This document shows positions 36,268-47,386 of a DNA stretch of 64,000 bases, piece after piece. Origin of the DNA: Zonotrichia leucophrys gambelii (lineage: Eukaryota; Chordata; Aves; Passeriformes; Passerellidae); assembly GCF_028769735.1 (NCBI RefSeq), contig NC_088173.1, positions 19,718,038 through 19,782,037 on the forward strand, in the 5' to 3' direction. A model generated the notes under the pieces. That model did no database searches and had not been told where the DNA came from. It saw only the letters and a program-made list of their open reading frames with translations. Numbering within the stretch: the stretch's first letter is position 1; every line of letters begins with the position of its first letter. The position numbers and the translations under genes are program-made.

Positions 36268-37366
36268 AGGTTCAGTGGCAATGTTGTAAAAGTAGGTTGT
36301 TGTTTTGCAATTATTTGGAGGCAACTGAAAATCACTGCTATTATTAAAAACATTCCAAGTATATTTAGCTTATTCATTGTTAAACCTGAATCTTGAAAAA
36401 ATATTTTGGTCATTGATGTCCTGTTTCTTTGCGCTTGGTAACTAAATTTTAATTCAAATGAAAGAGAAAAGAAAGTTTTTTACAGAATGTATTTGGCACA
36501 TTTCAGATTTTTTTTTTTCTTTCAGTAATGCTCAGAGCTCTCCAAAGGCTTACAAGTATCAGAGAAAGAGCCCATGCAGATCAGGGACTCTTTTTACTAA
36601 TGCTATTCATAAATCAGCTATACTGCTACAGAAACTTTGGTATTTCAGCTGAGACTTAATTCAGTACCCCTCAAAGGTTAGAAGTGACTATTTTTTGATT
36701 TTCAGAGTGCATGTTTTCTTCGACTCTTTTTATTGTAGCAACTGAAGTAGGTATGAGAGGAGGAAAGAGTCCTTATTTTGTGGGGGAAATTTAATTACGG
36801 TTTTTTTTTTTTGGCCATGGTTAACCTCACTTCTGAGGTAAAGAATGAAGAGCAAAGAGAAGGAATAAATTGAGAAAGGAAAATAAGCATACTCACACTG
36901 AAAATGTTAAAATAGAAGGGAGAGATGTTTTTTTCCTTGTCTGTTTCTGACAGTGATTGGAGAGAGGAGAAAACTTGAAACTGAGTGAAAGCATTGTTTG
37001 GGATGTTCATATCCTCTGCTGTGTATGCACATAATATTTAAGTAATTTGCCTGTTGAGCATCAAATTGGAGCAGCCTCTTCCTATTGATGTGTTTCTTCA
37101 AGGTTCTTAAAGAGAAAGCAGCATAAGGGAAATTGGCATGTGTTCAAATACTATTAGAGGTGTAATTTAATTTGCTTAAGGCTGTTGCATCTCCCCTTTT
37201 CCTGTAAGGGTAGATGAGGAGCTCGACCCCAAAGTACCGAAATGGAAGATCACAGTTAGGAAAGAGCGCATGATTGAGATTGGATATTGCTATCACTGTT
37301 CCATGACACGTTATTATTATAAGAGTATTTAAGACAAGCTTAAGACTCCTCAAGTGTGTATTGGTT

Positions 37367-37408
37367 AATAGTATAATATATAAACTATAATATAATAGTA
37401 TAATATAT

Positions 37409-37482
<74 letters not shown>

Positions 37483-37520
37483 ATATATATATAATATATA
37501 TAATAGTATAATATATAATA
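37367..37520. repeat. AT-rich satellite, (TA)n with ATAATA interruptions
   Basis: About 150 bases made almost only of A and T, with long alternating TA runs and periodic TAATATAA interruptions. A block resembling AATAGTATAATATATAA recurs near both ends. Alternating AT tracts are self-complementary, prone to extrude cruciforms and prone to slippage. The right side abuts a perfect palindrome. Confidence 0.93.
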
Positions 37521-37552
37521 TAAACCAAGACTATAATAATAGTCTTGGTTTA
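37521..37552. repeat. Perfect 14-bp stem palindrome at the end of the AT satellite
   Basis: TAAACCAAGACTAT at 37521-37534, a four-base loop AATA, then the exact reverse complement ATAGTCTTGGTTTA at 37539-37552. The stem is of mixed composition, so it is not merely a product of the neighbouring AT repeat. Confidence 0.95.
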
Positions 37553-40339
37553 ATTTCTGTTAAAATAGGAGGTATTAGTTAATATTACAGTAGCCTTTCT
37601 GCTTTGTTAACTGTGCTCCTGTACATTAGACTCTGTTTTCTGTTTTTCATTGTGAACTATCTGGAAATTGAGGGATTACTAAGACATTCTTAAGGCTTTT
37701 AAGCCTTTCAGCATTGATTAATGTGACAGTTGGAGAGAGAGAATTTTGCTTAAGTTTTTCTCCTGAAAGGTCATCCCTTTTCCACATAATTTGAGCTGTA
37801 ATTAATAGGAAGAGTTGTTTAAAATGGATACTATACTTGTTTGAAAGGGCAAATCTGCCGTGGGTAAAAATTCTGCTTCCCAAGTGCCTGAGTTTGTTTC
37901 TCAGGAGGTGTTTCTTCACTTTCCTCCTGGTATGAGCCTTTAAAACTATACCTAACTGTCTTTCTCCCTCCATCTGAATCACTAAGAATACAGTCCAGGC
38001 AGGAGTAAATTGCTAGCATTATCATCAGAGGAATGAAAAAACTTCAAGCTCTAGATGGCCGTGCTATTTTTGCTGCCTGGCTGCTACCATCTCTGCCTTA
38101 AATCAGATCATGTGGTGTGTGCAAGGTCTGTGCTCTGTTCCTAACCCCAGATCTTGGTCTGAAAGTGTGCACTAAGCACAGCTGCAAATAGTAAATACTT
38201 GACTTACTTTTGCTATACCAGGATATGAATATTTGACCAATGTTTCTGTCTTTTCTGCTCTTGAATTTCTTTCCTGTTTCCCTCCCCATTTCTTGCATGC
38301 TGATTTTTTTTTTGTCATTTATGTGATCACACATGGCAATGGTCAGCTGGCAGAAATTTGTCGTGTCAAATTTTCCAGTGCTGAGTAATTTTTGGTAGGA
38401 TTGCTCTAGATAATTTCCACTGTAGATAACTATCCTTTAGTGTTCAGTAAAATTGTTGGTGATTTGATATACTTTATAAGCAGTTAATACTTTTTAATGA
38501 CCACAGCTGTGTTAGAGAAGATACCTTATATCCTTTTAATCAATTGTTTTTCATTTCTTTTCACAGAAGTGTCCAATCTTCAGAATAGCTTGTTTAAATG
38601 TAAGATATTGCAGTGTGTTTTATATATGGTGGAGCACTGATAAAGGACATGACCTGAAATTCTTGGCAATATTTGGAGTACTTAAGTGTGCTGTGGGTTG
38701 CTCCTTGAAGGCCGTTGTGGTTAATGCACTCTGAATATGAATGTCTGAGAATGCTCTTTCCCTTGCCCCACGTGCACTGTGTTACAGCTCTTTCTCTGAA
38801 GGAGGCATAAGTGTGCATATTGTCAAAAAAAAATCTGTTTTTGCAGTAGTGCTGCAGTCTGCAGAGTGGGTGCTGGTTTCTCCAGGGAGCTACAGCGAGA
38901 ACATTCTTAGGTGTGCTGTAGTTTGTTAGGGAAGTGTAGCTTTGTAGCTGTGAGCTGCTCTTCTGTCACTCAACTAACCACGTCCATTTGTATTCTGTAG
39001 TTTCAGGGAGAACCTTCAAAAGCTGCTGATCAGAGTAATGAATTGAAGGATAGGTAGTAAATTCTGAAGAGGAAATGAAAAGAGATAAGGCCAGAGTCTA
39101 AAAAAACCCTTTACTTCATAAGTATGTGAAAAGAACACAAATATGAGGTAAAAATATACAGATATGTCCATGCATAGGAAAGCCAGAAAGGAGAAAAATC
39201 AGAAAATGAGAAAGAAAAGGCAAAAAATTGAAAACAAGAAATGAAGTAAACAAAACACTTTGTGTGTATTAGCTGCCATATCCAGTAATCTAGGGATGCA
39301 TATATAGTATTGATGAAGTAAATACTGTACATGTGAAAAAAATATTGTAAACCTGTAGGCTTTGCACTACAACTCTTTCTTTTTGAGTAAAAAAAAGAGA
39401 ATTCCACAGTGTATTAAACTACCTATGCAGAGATAAAAGCATGAGATTTTAGCCCAGAATGCCCCAAACATTGAAAAAGTAGATGTCGTGACTATTTCAC
39501 CATTTCTGATATGAAGCAGCTTTCACTGCAGATATTTTTTTTTCTTGTCCTACATAGCCTTAGCCTGAGAGGCAGTGAGAGTTCAGGGTATGAGTTTTCT
39601 GAATGTAGAGTGTTAAGTAAGGGACTTCGTTTTTGAGAGGGGGATGGGAGTGAAGGCAGAGGCATCAGGCTAAGGATGGTTTTTGGTGGCTTATTAACAC
39701 CTGAAACATCCTAACTAAAATACATTCTTTATCCTTCAGCTAAAATGGAAGACAGGTGTGTGAGTAGTTCTTTTAGCAAACATTCAGTGATTTGAATTTA
39801 TTTTTCTAGCTAGTCAAAAAGTCTTTTATTGTGGGTTATAAGAATGCTTATCTTTAGCTTATAAAATTAAAGTGATTTTTGGGCAACAGGATATACTCAG
39901 GAAGCTATTCTGGAAAGAAGAATCCAAAGTAGACTGCATTATATGTAAAATGTAAAATAATTTTGAAAAGTAATTTGACTGCATTAAATGGAAGCTTTGC
40001 TTAATGGAGTAAAGTGAGCAAAGAAATTTTGAGCAGCTGGGAGTGCGTGCTGTTTTAAATACACAGCTTTTATACATGCATGTGAATTAAAATTGGTGCT
40101 CTGTATTGCTCAGAGAAATTAAGATGCTAGTATAATCATCAGTGATTTTGTGTTTAAAACCTAAGGATAATTGGTACTGTACACTGCAGGAAAATCTCAG
40201 AGTTTGCTTTTTATTTCTTTAGTGTTTCTTTCAGATGAATTTAGATACGGAAGGGTATGTTTGGTCACAGGCTTGCTAAGCTGGTGAAGAGAGCTTTTGA
40301 ACTAAACTTTCTGGGAAAGGGGAACTGCAATACATCTTA

Positions 40340-43300
40340 ACACTTTGCTACCAGGGCTAGAGGAGAAGCCAGAGGTCAGAGAGGGTGTGCAGAGCAACAG
40401 GAGAGGATCTCAAGGGTGGCACAAAGGAATTCCAGTCAGTAAGTCAGCTTCATAGGGGCCCAGCTTAAATGCCTCTAGCATGAAATTAAACAAAGAGTTA
40501 AATGTGTGCACACTTTTAACAAAGGGGGCGTGATCTTCCTGCATGACAGAGATGTTTGTGAGCTCCTGTGACTGGAGTGTTGGAATGGAAGGATCCGGGC
40601 TTTAGGGGAGATGGGAAGGGGTGTTGCTTTCTGTGTCCATGACTATCTGGAGTGCATGGAGCTCCCTTGGGGGCAGATGAGGAGTTTACTGAGAATTATG
40701 GGTCCGGACTAAAGGGAGGGCAGGGACAAGGGACATTGTAGTGGGGGCTGCTACAGGCCTCCTGACCAGGAAGACTAAGGGGATGGATGAGGCCCTCTAT
40801 GGACAGATGGGAATGGCCTCATTTTAACAAATCCTGGTTCCTGTGCAGGACTTCAACCAACCCAATACCTGTTGGAGGGACAGCACAGCGGGCATAACCA
40901 TTCCAGGAGGTTCCTGGAACGTGTTGATGACAACTTCCTTCTCCAAGTGATAGAGAAGCCAGTGAGGAGAGCTGCTCTGCTGAACCTTGCTCTAAACTAC
41001 AAGGAGGCTCTGATGGGGAATGTGAATCTGAAGGGCAGTCTTACCTGCAGTGACCATAAAGTGGTGGAGTTCAAGATCCTTAGGGCAATGAGGAAATGCA
41101 CAGCAAGCTTGCTACCCTGAACTTCAGGAGAGCAGAGCTGGCCCTCTTCAGGGATGTGGTTGGCAGAGTACCTTGGGATAAAGCCCTGGGGAGAAGAGGG
41201 GCCCAAGAAAGCTGGTTGAAATTCAAGGATCACATCCTCCAAGCTCAGGATACATCTCAGCAAACAAAAATTTGGGCAAAATCACTGAGCGGCCTGCATG
41301 GATGAGCAGGCTGTTCCTTGGTAAACTCAAACGGAAGCCTGCAGAAGGTGGATGCAGGATAGTTAGCCTGGAAGGAAAACAGAAATTTTCTGAAGAGTCA
41401 GAGATCAGGTGAGGAAAGCTGAAGCCTGATAAATTTAAATCCAGCTAGGGACATCAAATGTAACAGGAAAATCTATCACTGGTAAAAAAAAGGCTAGGGA
41501 AAGTGGCTTCTCTCAGGAAGGAGGCAGGGAACCAGGTCACCCAGTGTATGAAGAAGGCTGACATACTCCACAACTTTCTTGCCTCAGACTGGCAGGGATG
41601 GCAGTCACACTGACCTGAGTTGCAGGATGCAAAGGCAGAGACTGGAGGAGTTAAGAACCACTCACTGTAAAAGATCAGATGTGAGACTTTCTAGGGAAAC
41701 TGAGGGTCCATGGGACCTGATGAGGTACAACTGTGGGTCCTGTGGGAACCATCCAAAGAAGTGGCAAAGCCACTACCTATCATATTTGGAGAGGCTGTGA
41801 CAGTCTGGTGAAAGTTCTGGAAAAGGGGAAACAACCCTCATTTTTAAAAAGGTAGATAAGGAAGACCTTGGAAACCACAGGTCAGTCAGTGTTACGTAAG
41901 TGTCCAGGAGAAGTTCCTCTTGGAAACTGAATGATTTGTGTCAGCCCAAATGGCCTTCTATGGTGGGATGACAATGTTGGTGGATACAGTAAGAGCAACT
42001 GATACCATCTTCTGAGAACTGTGAAGAGCAAATGACACTTTCCAACATCATAATCTGTAAACTGGAGAGATGTGTGTGTGGTGGTAGGATCACTAAGGGG
42101 ATAGAATATAAGAAAATGAAGATAGTGTGGAAAGTAATCTCACCCCTAAGGAGCTACATCTGGGCCAATTATCAAAGATTAGGATCAGGCCTGACTTTAA
42201 CAGGCCACAGCTGTAACCAGTGAGAAGAAGAGTGCTGTAAAAGAGTGGGGTGGCTGGTTGAGAAGGGAACTGGGCTCAGCTGGCTGCTTTGTGAGGAAGA
42301 AAGAGGCAGTGCTTGGAGAGCAGCCTGTGAGAAAACAGCAAGAAGGTATGAAACTTTTATAAGGGGACAACAGTATGGAACCTCTGCGATAAGATGACAG
42401 CGGATCATGGATGGCTGCTTTGAAAGGGTTGTGGGTCAACATCTTGATGTCCAAATGGAGAAGACTGACATTCCCTGGGGGTTGGTGTTGGCACTGGTGC
42501 TGTTCAGCATTGTTGTTGACATGGATAGTGGGATCAAGGGCACCCCCAGTAAGTTTGCCAACCAAACCGAGCTGTGGGGTGTGATCATAATGCTGGAGGG
42601 AAGGGATGCCATCCAGAGAGGCCTGGACAGGCCTGAGAGATAGGCCTGTGTGAACCTCGTGAATGAAGTTCAGCAAGGCCAAGGTCCTGCGCCTGGGCTG
42701 CTCCACCCAAGCACAAACACAGGCTGGGTGGGGAATGGACTGAGAGCACCCTGGGGAGGACTTGGTGTGTTGGTGGATGAGACACTCAACATGCCCATCC
42801 ATGTGTACTTTCTGCCTGGAAGGCCAGCCACATCCTGGGCTGCATCACAAGAAGCATGGCCAGCAGGTTGAGGAAGGTGATTCTCCTACTCTAGTCTACT
42901 CTCATGATACTCCACCTGGGATGCTGCGTGCACGTCTGGGGCCCCCTGCATAAGAAGGACAGGGATGAGAGGGAACAAGTCCAGAGAAGGGTTGTGGAAA
43001 TGGTTGGGGTCTGATGTGCCTCTCCTGTGAAGGCAGGCTGAGGGAGTTGGGGTTGTTTAGTTTGGAGAACAGAAGACTCTAAAGAGACCTTAGAGAAACC
43101 TTCCAGTACATAAAGGGGGCTGCAAAAGAGCTGGAGAGGGAGTTATTACAAGGGTCATGTAGTGATAGGAGAATGGGGAATGGCTTCAAAGTGAAAGGGA
43201 GGAGATTTAGACAATATGTTAAGAATAAATCCTCTACTGTGAGGTGGTGAGACACTGAAAAATGCTGCCCAGAGCAGCTGTGGATGCCTTATTCCTGGAA

Positions 43301-43430
43301 GTGTTCAATGCCATGCTGGACAGGGCTTTGAGTAACCTGGTCTACATAAAGGCTCACCGTCCGTGGCAGGAGAGTTAGATCCAGATGACCTTTAAGATGT
43401 CTGACATCCCAAAACATTCTGTGCTTCTAT
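40340..43430 (+). mobile_element. Long, decayed CR1 copy with endonuclease and RT remnants
   Basis: A plus-strand CR1 relic of about 3.1 kb covering much of ORF2, inactive because of many frame breaks. Readable pieces in order: the end of the AP-type endonuclease (frame at 40872-41120, with the catalytic-type SDH triplet at 41049-41057 inside CSDHKVVEFKI); the linker at 41096-41305 (VPWDKALGRRGAQESWL); a reverse-transcriptase piece at about 41935-42080; the palm region at 42407-42643 (LVLFSIVVDMDSGI, then KFANQTEL); and the post-RT segment from about 42650 (LGVLVDETLN). The RT catalytic FADD box has become FANQ at 42554-42565. The 3' end is at about 43430 with a CATTCTGTGCTTCTAT-like tail. 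The copy looks older than the 8.4-kb one. The 5' boundary is approximate. A nested insertion at 42093-42401 is likely. Confidence 0.9.
42093..42401. mobile_element. Probable 309-bp insertion nested in CR1
   Basis: CR1 homology runs up to about 42085 and resumes at about 42402 (GGATCATGGATGGCTGC). The 309 bases between do not fit the CR1 pattern I know. They are flanked by the direct repeat GGATCA at 42087-42092 and 42402-42407, and removing the insert plus one copy rejoins the CR1 frame approximately. The insert has no obvious terminal inverted repeats, no TG...CA LTR ends at the repeat borders, no A-tail and no coding capacity. Its class is unknown: candidates are a small non-autonomous element or an LTR remnant. 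A six-base match alone could be chance. Confidence 0.45.
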
Positions 43431-46400
43431 AGTATCTTCCACTGTTTGAGTGTTCCAGCAACCTTTTCAAAAATCTGACTGGGATAAGAAGTGTTAACTT
43501 TAGATCCTGAGGCCTCAGTCTCTGTAAGGTTCATTAGACTTTGATACTCTTTGCCAATTTGCTTTTTGATGCTCTTGAAACCTCACTTCTTTTGAATAAG
43601 TGTGAAGGAAGTTACAGATTGGTTTAGTCCCATCTTCCTATTTTCTTCAGTGAAACAAGGAAAAATATGGTATGTATATGGAGTCAGAAATTGTATTTTG
43701 TTTAAAACCTCCAGTGACATTTCATTGCAGTGATTTAAAATTAATAGATTACAGTTTTCCTTACAGAGAACAGTTTATCCACTAATGCCACATGGCAAAG
43801 TAGCTTTACAGCACAGTAGCTTTTATTCTGAAGTCTGACTCCTTTTTTATTCAAATTGAAGGTACCCGCAGGCTTTAGATTTGTGACTTCTCCTAAATTA
43901 GGGTAGCCTGAAGATGAGCTCTCTAGTTCTTGGCAAGTCCTAATCTCTTTTTTCAGAGTTTTTGTCATGCAGAGCTGTGACCATCTGGTGGTAGATGTCT
44001 TACTTTTTCCTTCTGGAAATGTACTTTTCCTTAGTGAACCTAAATATTCTCTAATCCCATTGAGAATAAATAACTCTGTTCTGAGGAGTCCTGGCAATAC
44101 TTTTTATCTGGATAGAATGTTCCTATTTTCTAACAGTGCCCTGGAAAGAAAGCTTACTTAATCTGTACTGTTAAGATGAACTCCAGTTCTTCAGTTTTAT
44201 TTCAGTATCTTCTCTCAGTGGACAGTTTCTTTTTCTAGGTTATTAGAGATCTAGATTATTCTGACATCTAAACAAAATATTGCTTTTGACTGTGTGTGTG
44301 GGTATGTTTTTCTTGTGAAGTGTGTATATGTTCACAAAGAAAATGGTATTTTCTTCTACTTTATATTTTGAAAAACAGCACAAAGTCCTATAGAATGGAT
44401 GGGAAACAATGCCACATTTCTCTGGAAAGGAAAGATTAAGACAGTCTCAAAAGGTTACTTATTAAAAAAGGTGTTTTGATGCTACAATTAATGTAACTGG
44501 TGAAGAAACCTTGGATCAGGACTACTATTCCCTAGATACTGGTTAGATCATCATATTACAGAATTGCGTGAAGAAAAGCCAGGCAGATATTCTGGGGCAT
44601 TTCCCACTCTTCTCTTCCCATGATTTTTTTACAGTAGCTTATGTTGCTGGCAAGTGTCTAGCTTGTAATCCTTTTCGCATGTATGAAAGATACACCTGGA
44701 GAGGGAAGGCTTTGTGTAACTTGTTATTCCCAAATCTTTTCTTTTATAACAAAAAGATCGTCCATTTACTCTGCTGTGTACTTAAGTATCGAAACTACTT
44801 AAGATAAAAAAGCAAAAGCCACAAAGGCATAATGCTGTCATTTCAAAATGATACAAAGGCACTTCAGAGCAGCCAGTAATATTACAGGCTTTATCAGCAT
44901 TGCATCAGTTCTTTCCTTCATAAATCTTTCACTACACAAATCAAATAGATATTTGACAAAAGTGATGTAAGGAAAAGATGTTACAAATCTCCAGTACAGT
45001 TAAAATGACTGCTACTAAGGAAGGTAATAATTTTGTCATTCCATTCACAGTTCCCCATTTCATCTAGAAAAACAATTATTGAGAAAGACTTTGTAATTTT
45101 GAGGCCATGCTCATTGCAGGCTGTTTCAGACTAAGTAGTTGGCTCAGGTGCAAGAACACCTCTTACTACCCAAGTCACTGGAATTTTTTTGAGGTCAATT
45201 AGGTTTTTTTCCCCCTACTTAATTGCACATAGAAAATCCTCCTTTACTTGGCTGTATTACACAGAATACACAAGCAGATATTTACCAATCTTGCTTTAGC
45301 TGGTAGGCAGTCACTAGAGGGTAATATATTCTCATCTCACTTTTGGTCTTTCCAAATCCTCTGGCAGCTGCCTCTGTGCATTTATTTAGTATGTGAGGCA
45401 GGCAGAATTGGCAGCTTTTTGAATGTTTGCAATCAGAATACTTTTGTTGGATGTTGCAATAATGGGGCTGCATTGCCTGAAATCTTCATTGGAATAAACT
45501 GTTCATGTCAATAGTGTTGGCAAATAAAGCCTATATTTTCAGCAAACTCTTGAATTCTTGAGTTTTTTAAATTTTCATATACTTGAAACCCTTTGTTCAG
45601 AAGAAAGCCCCTTTGAGAATCTACCAGGCTAATTGCTTGCAAAGAAGGATGACATTAATTTTGGATGTGATGAGAAGTGTGTGGTTGAGGCATGTGGTTG
45701 TTTCAGACCATTGCAATTTGGGGAGAAGAAAATGGAAAGGAATTTTTTTTTTAAGTAGCTTGGTCTCCTGTTGTGTACTGGTCAACTTGATGTGTTGCTG
45801 CTCAGAACCACAGAAAATTATGTAGTCTCAAATAATGCTTATCAGAAGAGTGTCTAGAACCAAAAATGTGTGAATTTTTTAATGTGCTATTTCTATTCAG
45901 CAGTCAGACCTGATCTTCTACAGAATCTGAAATGGCTTCTTATCTCATTTGACAACTTAGTAGCTACAGATTATTTTAGGTTTGTTCTGTTCTGCTGCGA
46001 GTTTTTTCATCCATCTCTTGAGAGAAATGTTCTCAAAAATTCTACTGAATCAAATTCTCTACCCTTAGAAGTGCATAGTGGTAACAATTTGCTTTTGAGT
46101 GGTAGTTGTCACTTACCTATACAGACAAATTCACAAGTGCTTTTGAGAAACTCCACTAATTTTTTCGGAGTTCTCTTTTATCCTCTGGTTTATGAATTCT
46201 AGTGGCATAAATCAGTTTGTTATTCTGTTCTTCAGAACTCTCTGCCCTCCATTTGCACCTTTTTGTCTTTTCCAGGAGATTAAAAAGTTACATTCTGTTG
46301 GTTTTTAAAATATCTTAAACCTGGCCAATGACTGGATCTGTGCAAGTGATTAGGTAGACCCTCAGAGGTATGTAGCTGGAAACTGTGGAAGGAGTACCAA

Positions 46401-47260
46401 TTTAACAGCTGCAGTTGTATGCTAAAAATATGAGGGCTTAGGTGAAGAACTGTGAAAGTAATTGTAACATACCTACTGCCTTCCAATGACACTGATCCCT
46501 AAGTGCGCCCTTGCCTAAACATAGCCAGTCTTGGAATTGGCCACCAGAGGGCAAACTAAATGTGCATGCTCCCCACTTCTATATGTTCTTGAAAATCAGC
46601 TGCAATTCTTCATGTCAATGTTATTAGATTTTTTCCCCTCTACATTAATAGCAAATATATTTTAAAGAAAATACTCTTTTGCACTGAAGAGGTCATCTTG
46701 TCTTGGCTCATTGTGTAGCAACAATAACCTGAAAAACCACCTTTGAAACCGCATGTTTCATAGGAATGATGTAAAACATCACCAGGCTAGTTTTACATCT
46801 TACTGCTGGATGGCTTTTGATGGCATGTGCAAGCAGAAGGTTATCTGTGAGTCTTTTGCTTCTTTTCATGATCAGAAAGCGCATTAATCAGTATTAGGCA
46901 ATTAAAGAGGCTCATGTTTACAGTAGGAAGTCTTTAGTCATGTAAGCTTGGGAATAACTATTTTAAAGTCCATTTCCCTGATGCTGCAGACACTGACATT
47001 CTTCCTGATAAAATTTTGTTCTGTAACTAAAAGTAATTCCAGGAGTTTCCTTTTACACTTGCATAGAACTTTGATATTTACTTTCCCTTTAAGGCAAACC
47101 ACTTTACTAGACAAAAATGCACAGAAGTTTTGCTCAGGCAGGTACTGAATTCGTTCTCAGTGTAGGTATGAAAGATGACATATCTCAATGTTCATACATT
47201 TGTAGGCCAGTAGAAATACACAGGGTAGATACCTTCTGAGAATTATGTACAAAATTAAAA

Positions 47261-47386
47261 TATAGGAAGAATAAATAAAATAATATATAAATATATAAAA
47301 ATATACATATTTATATATAAATATATATTTATATATAAATATATAAATATATATAAAAATAAAAATATAGAAAGAATAAATAAAAC
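47261..47386. repeat. AT-rich satellite between duplicated flanks
   Basis: A TATATAAA-type low-complexity array at about 47281-47365 bounded by near-identical sequences: TATAGGAAGAATAAATAAAA at 47261-47280 and an almost identical TATAGAAAGAATAAATAAAA after the array. The arrangement suggests a local duplication that enclosed or expanded the AT array. Confidence 0.85.

Noticed and set aside
42172..42802. Minus-strand frame of 201 codons
   Set aside because: It is antisense to the plus-strand CR1 RT region and crosses the border of the nested insertion, so it is not a real gene.
45870..46202. Plus-strand frame containing DYFRF after an AG, resembling the YFRTW start of the next SPOCK3 exon
   Set aside because: The residues that should follow (SPGKPFDQ and the cysteine-rich segment) are absent, so the short match is coincidental.
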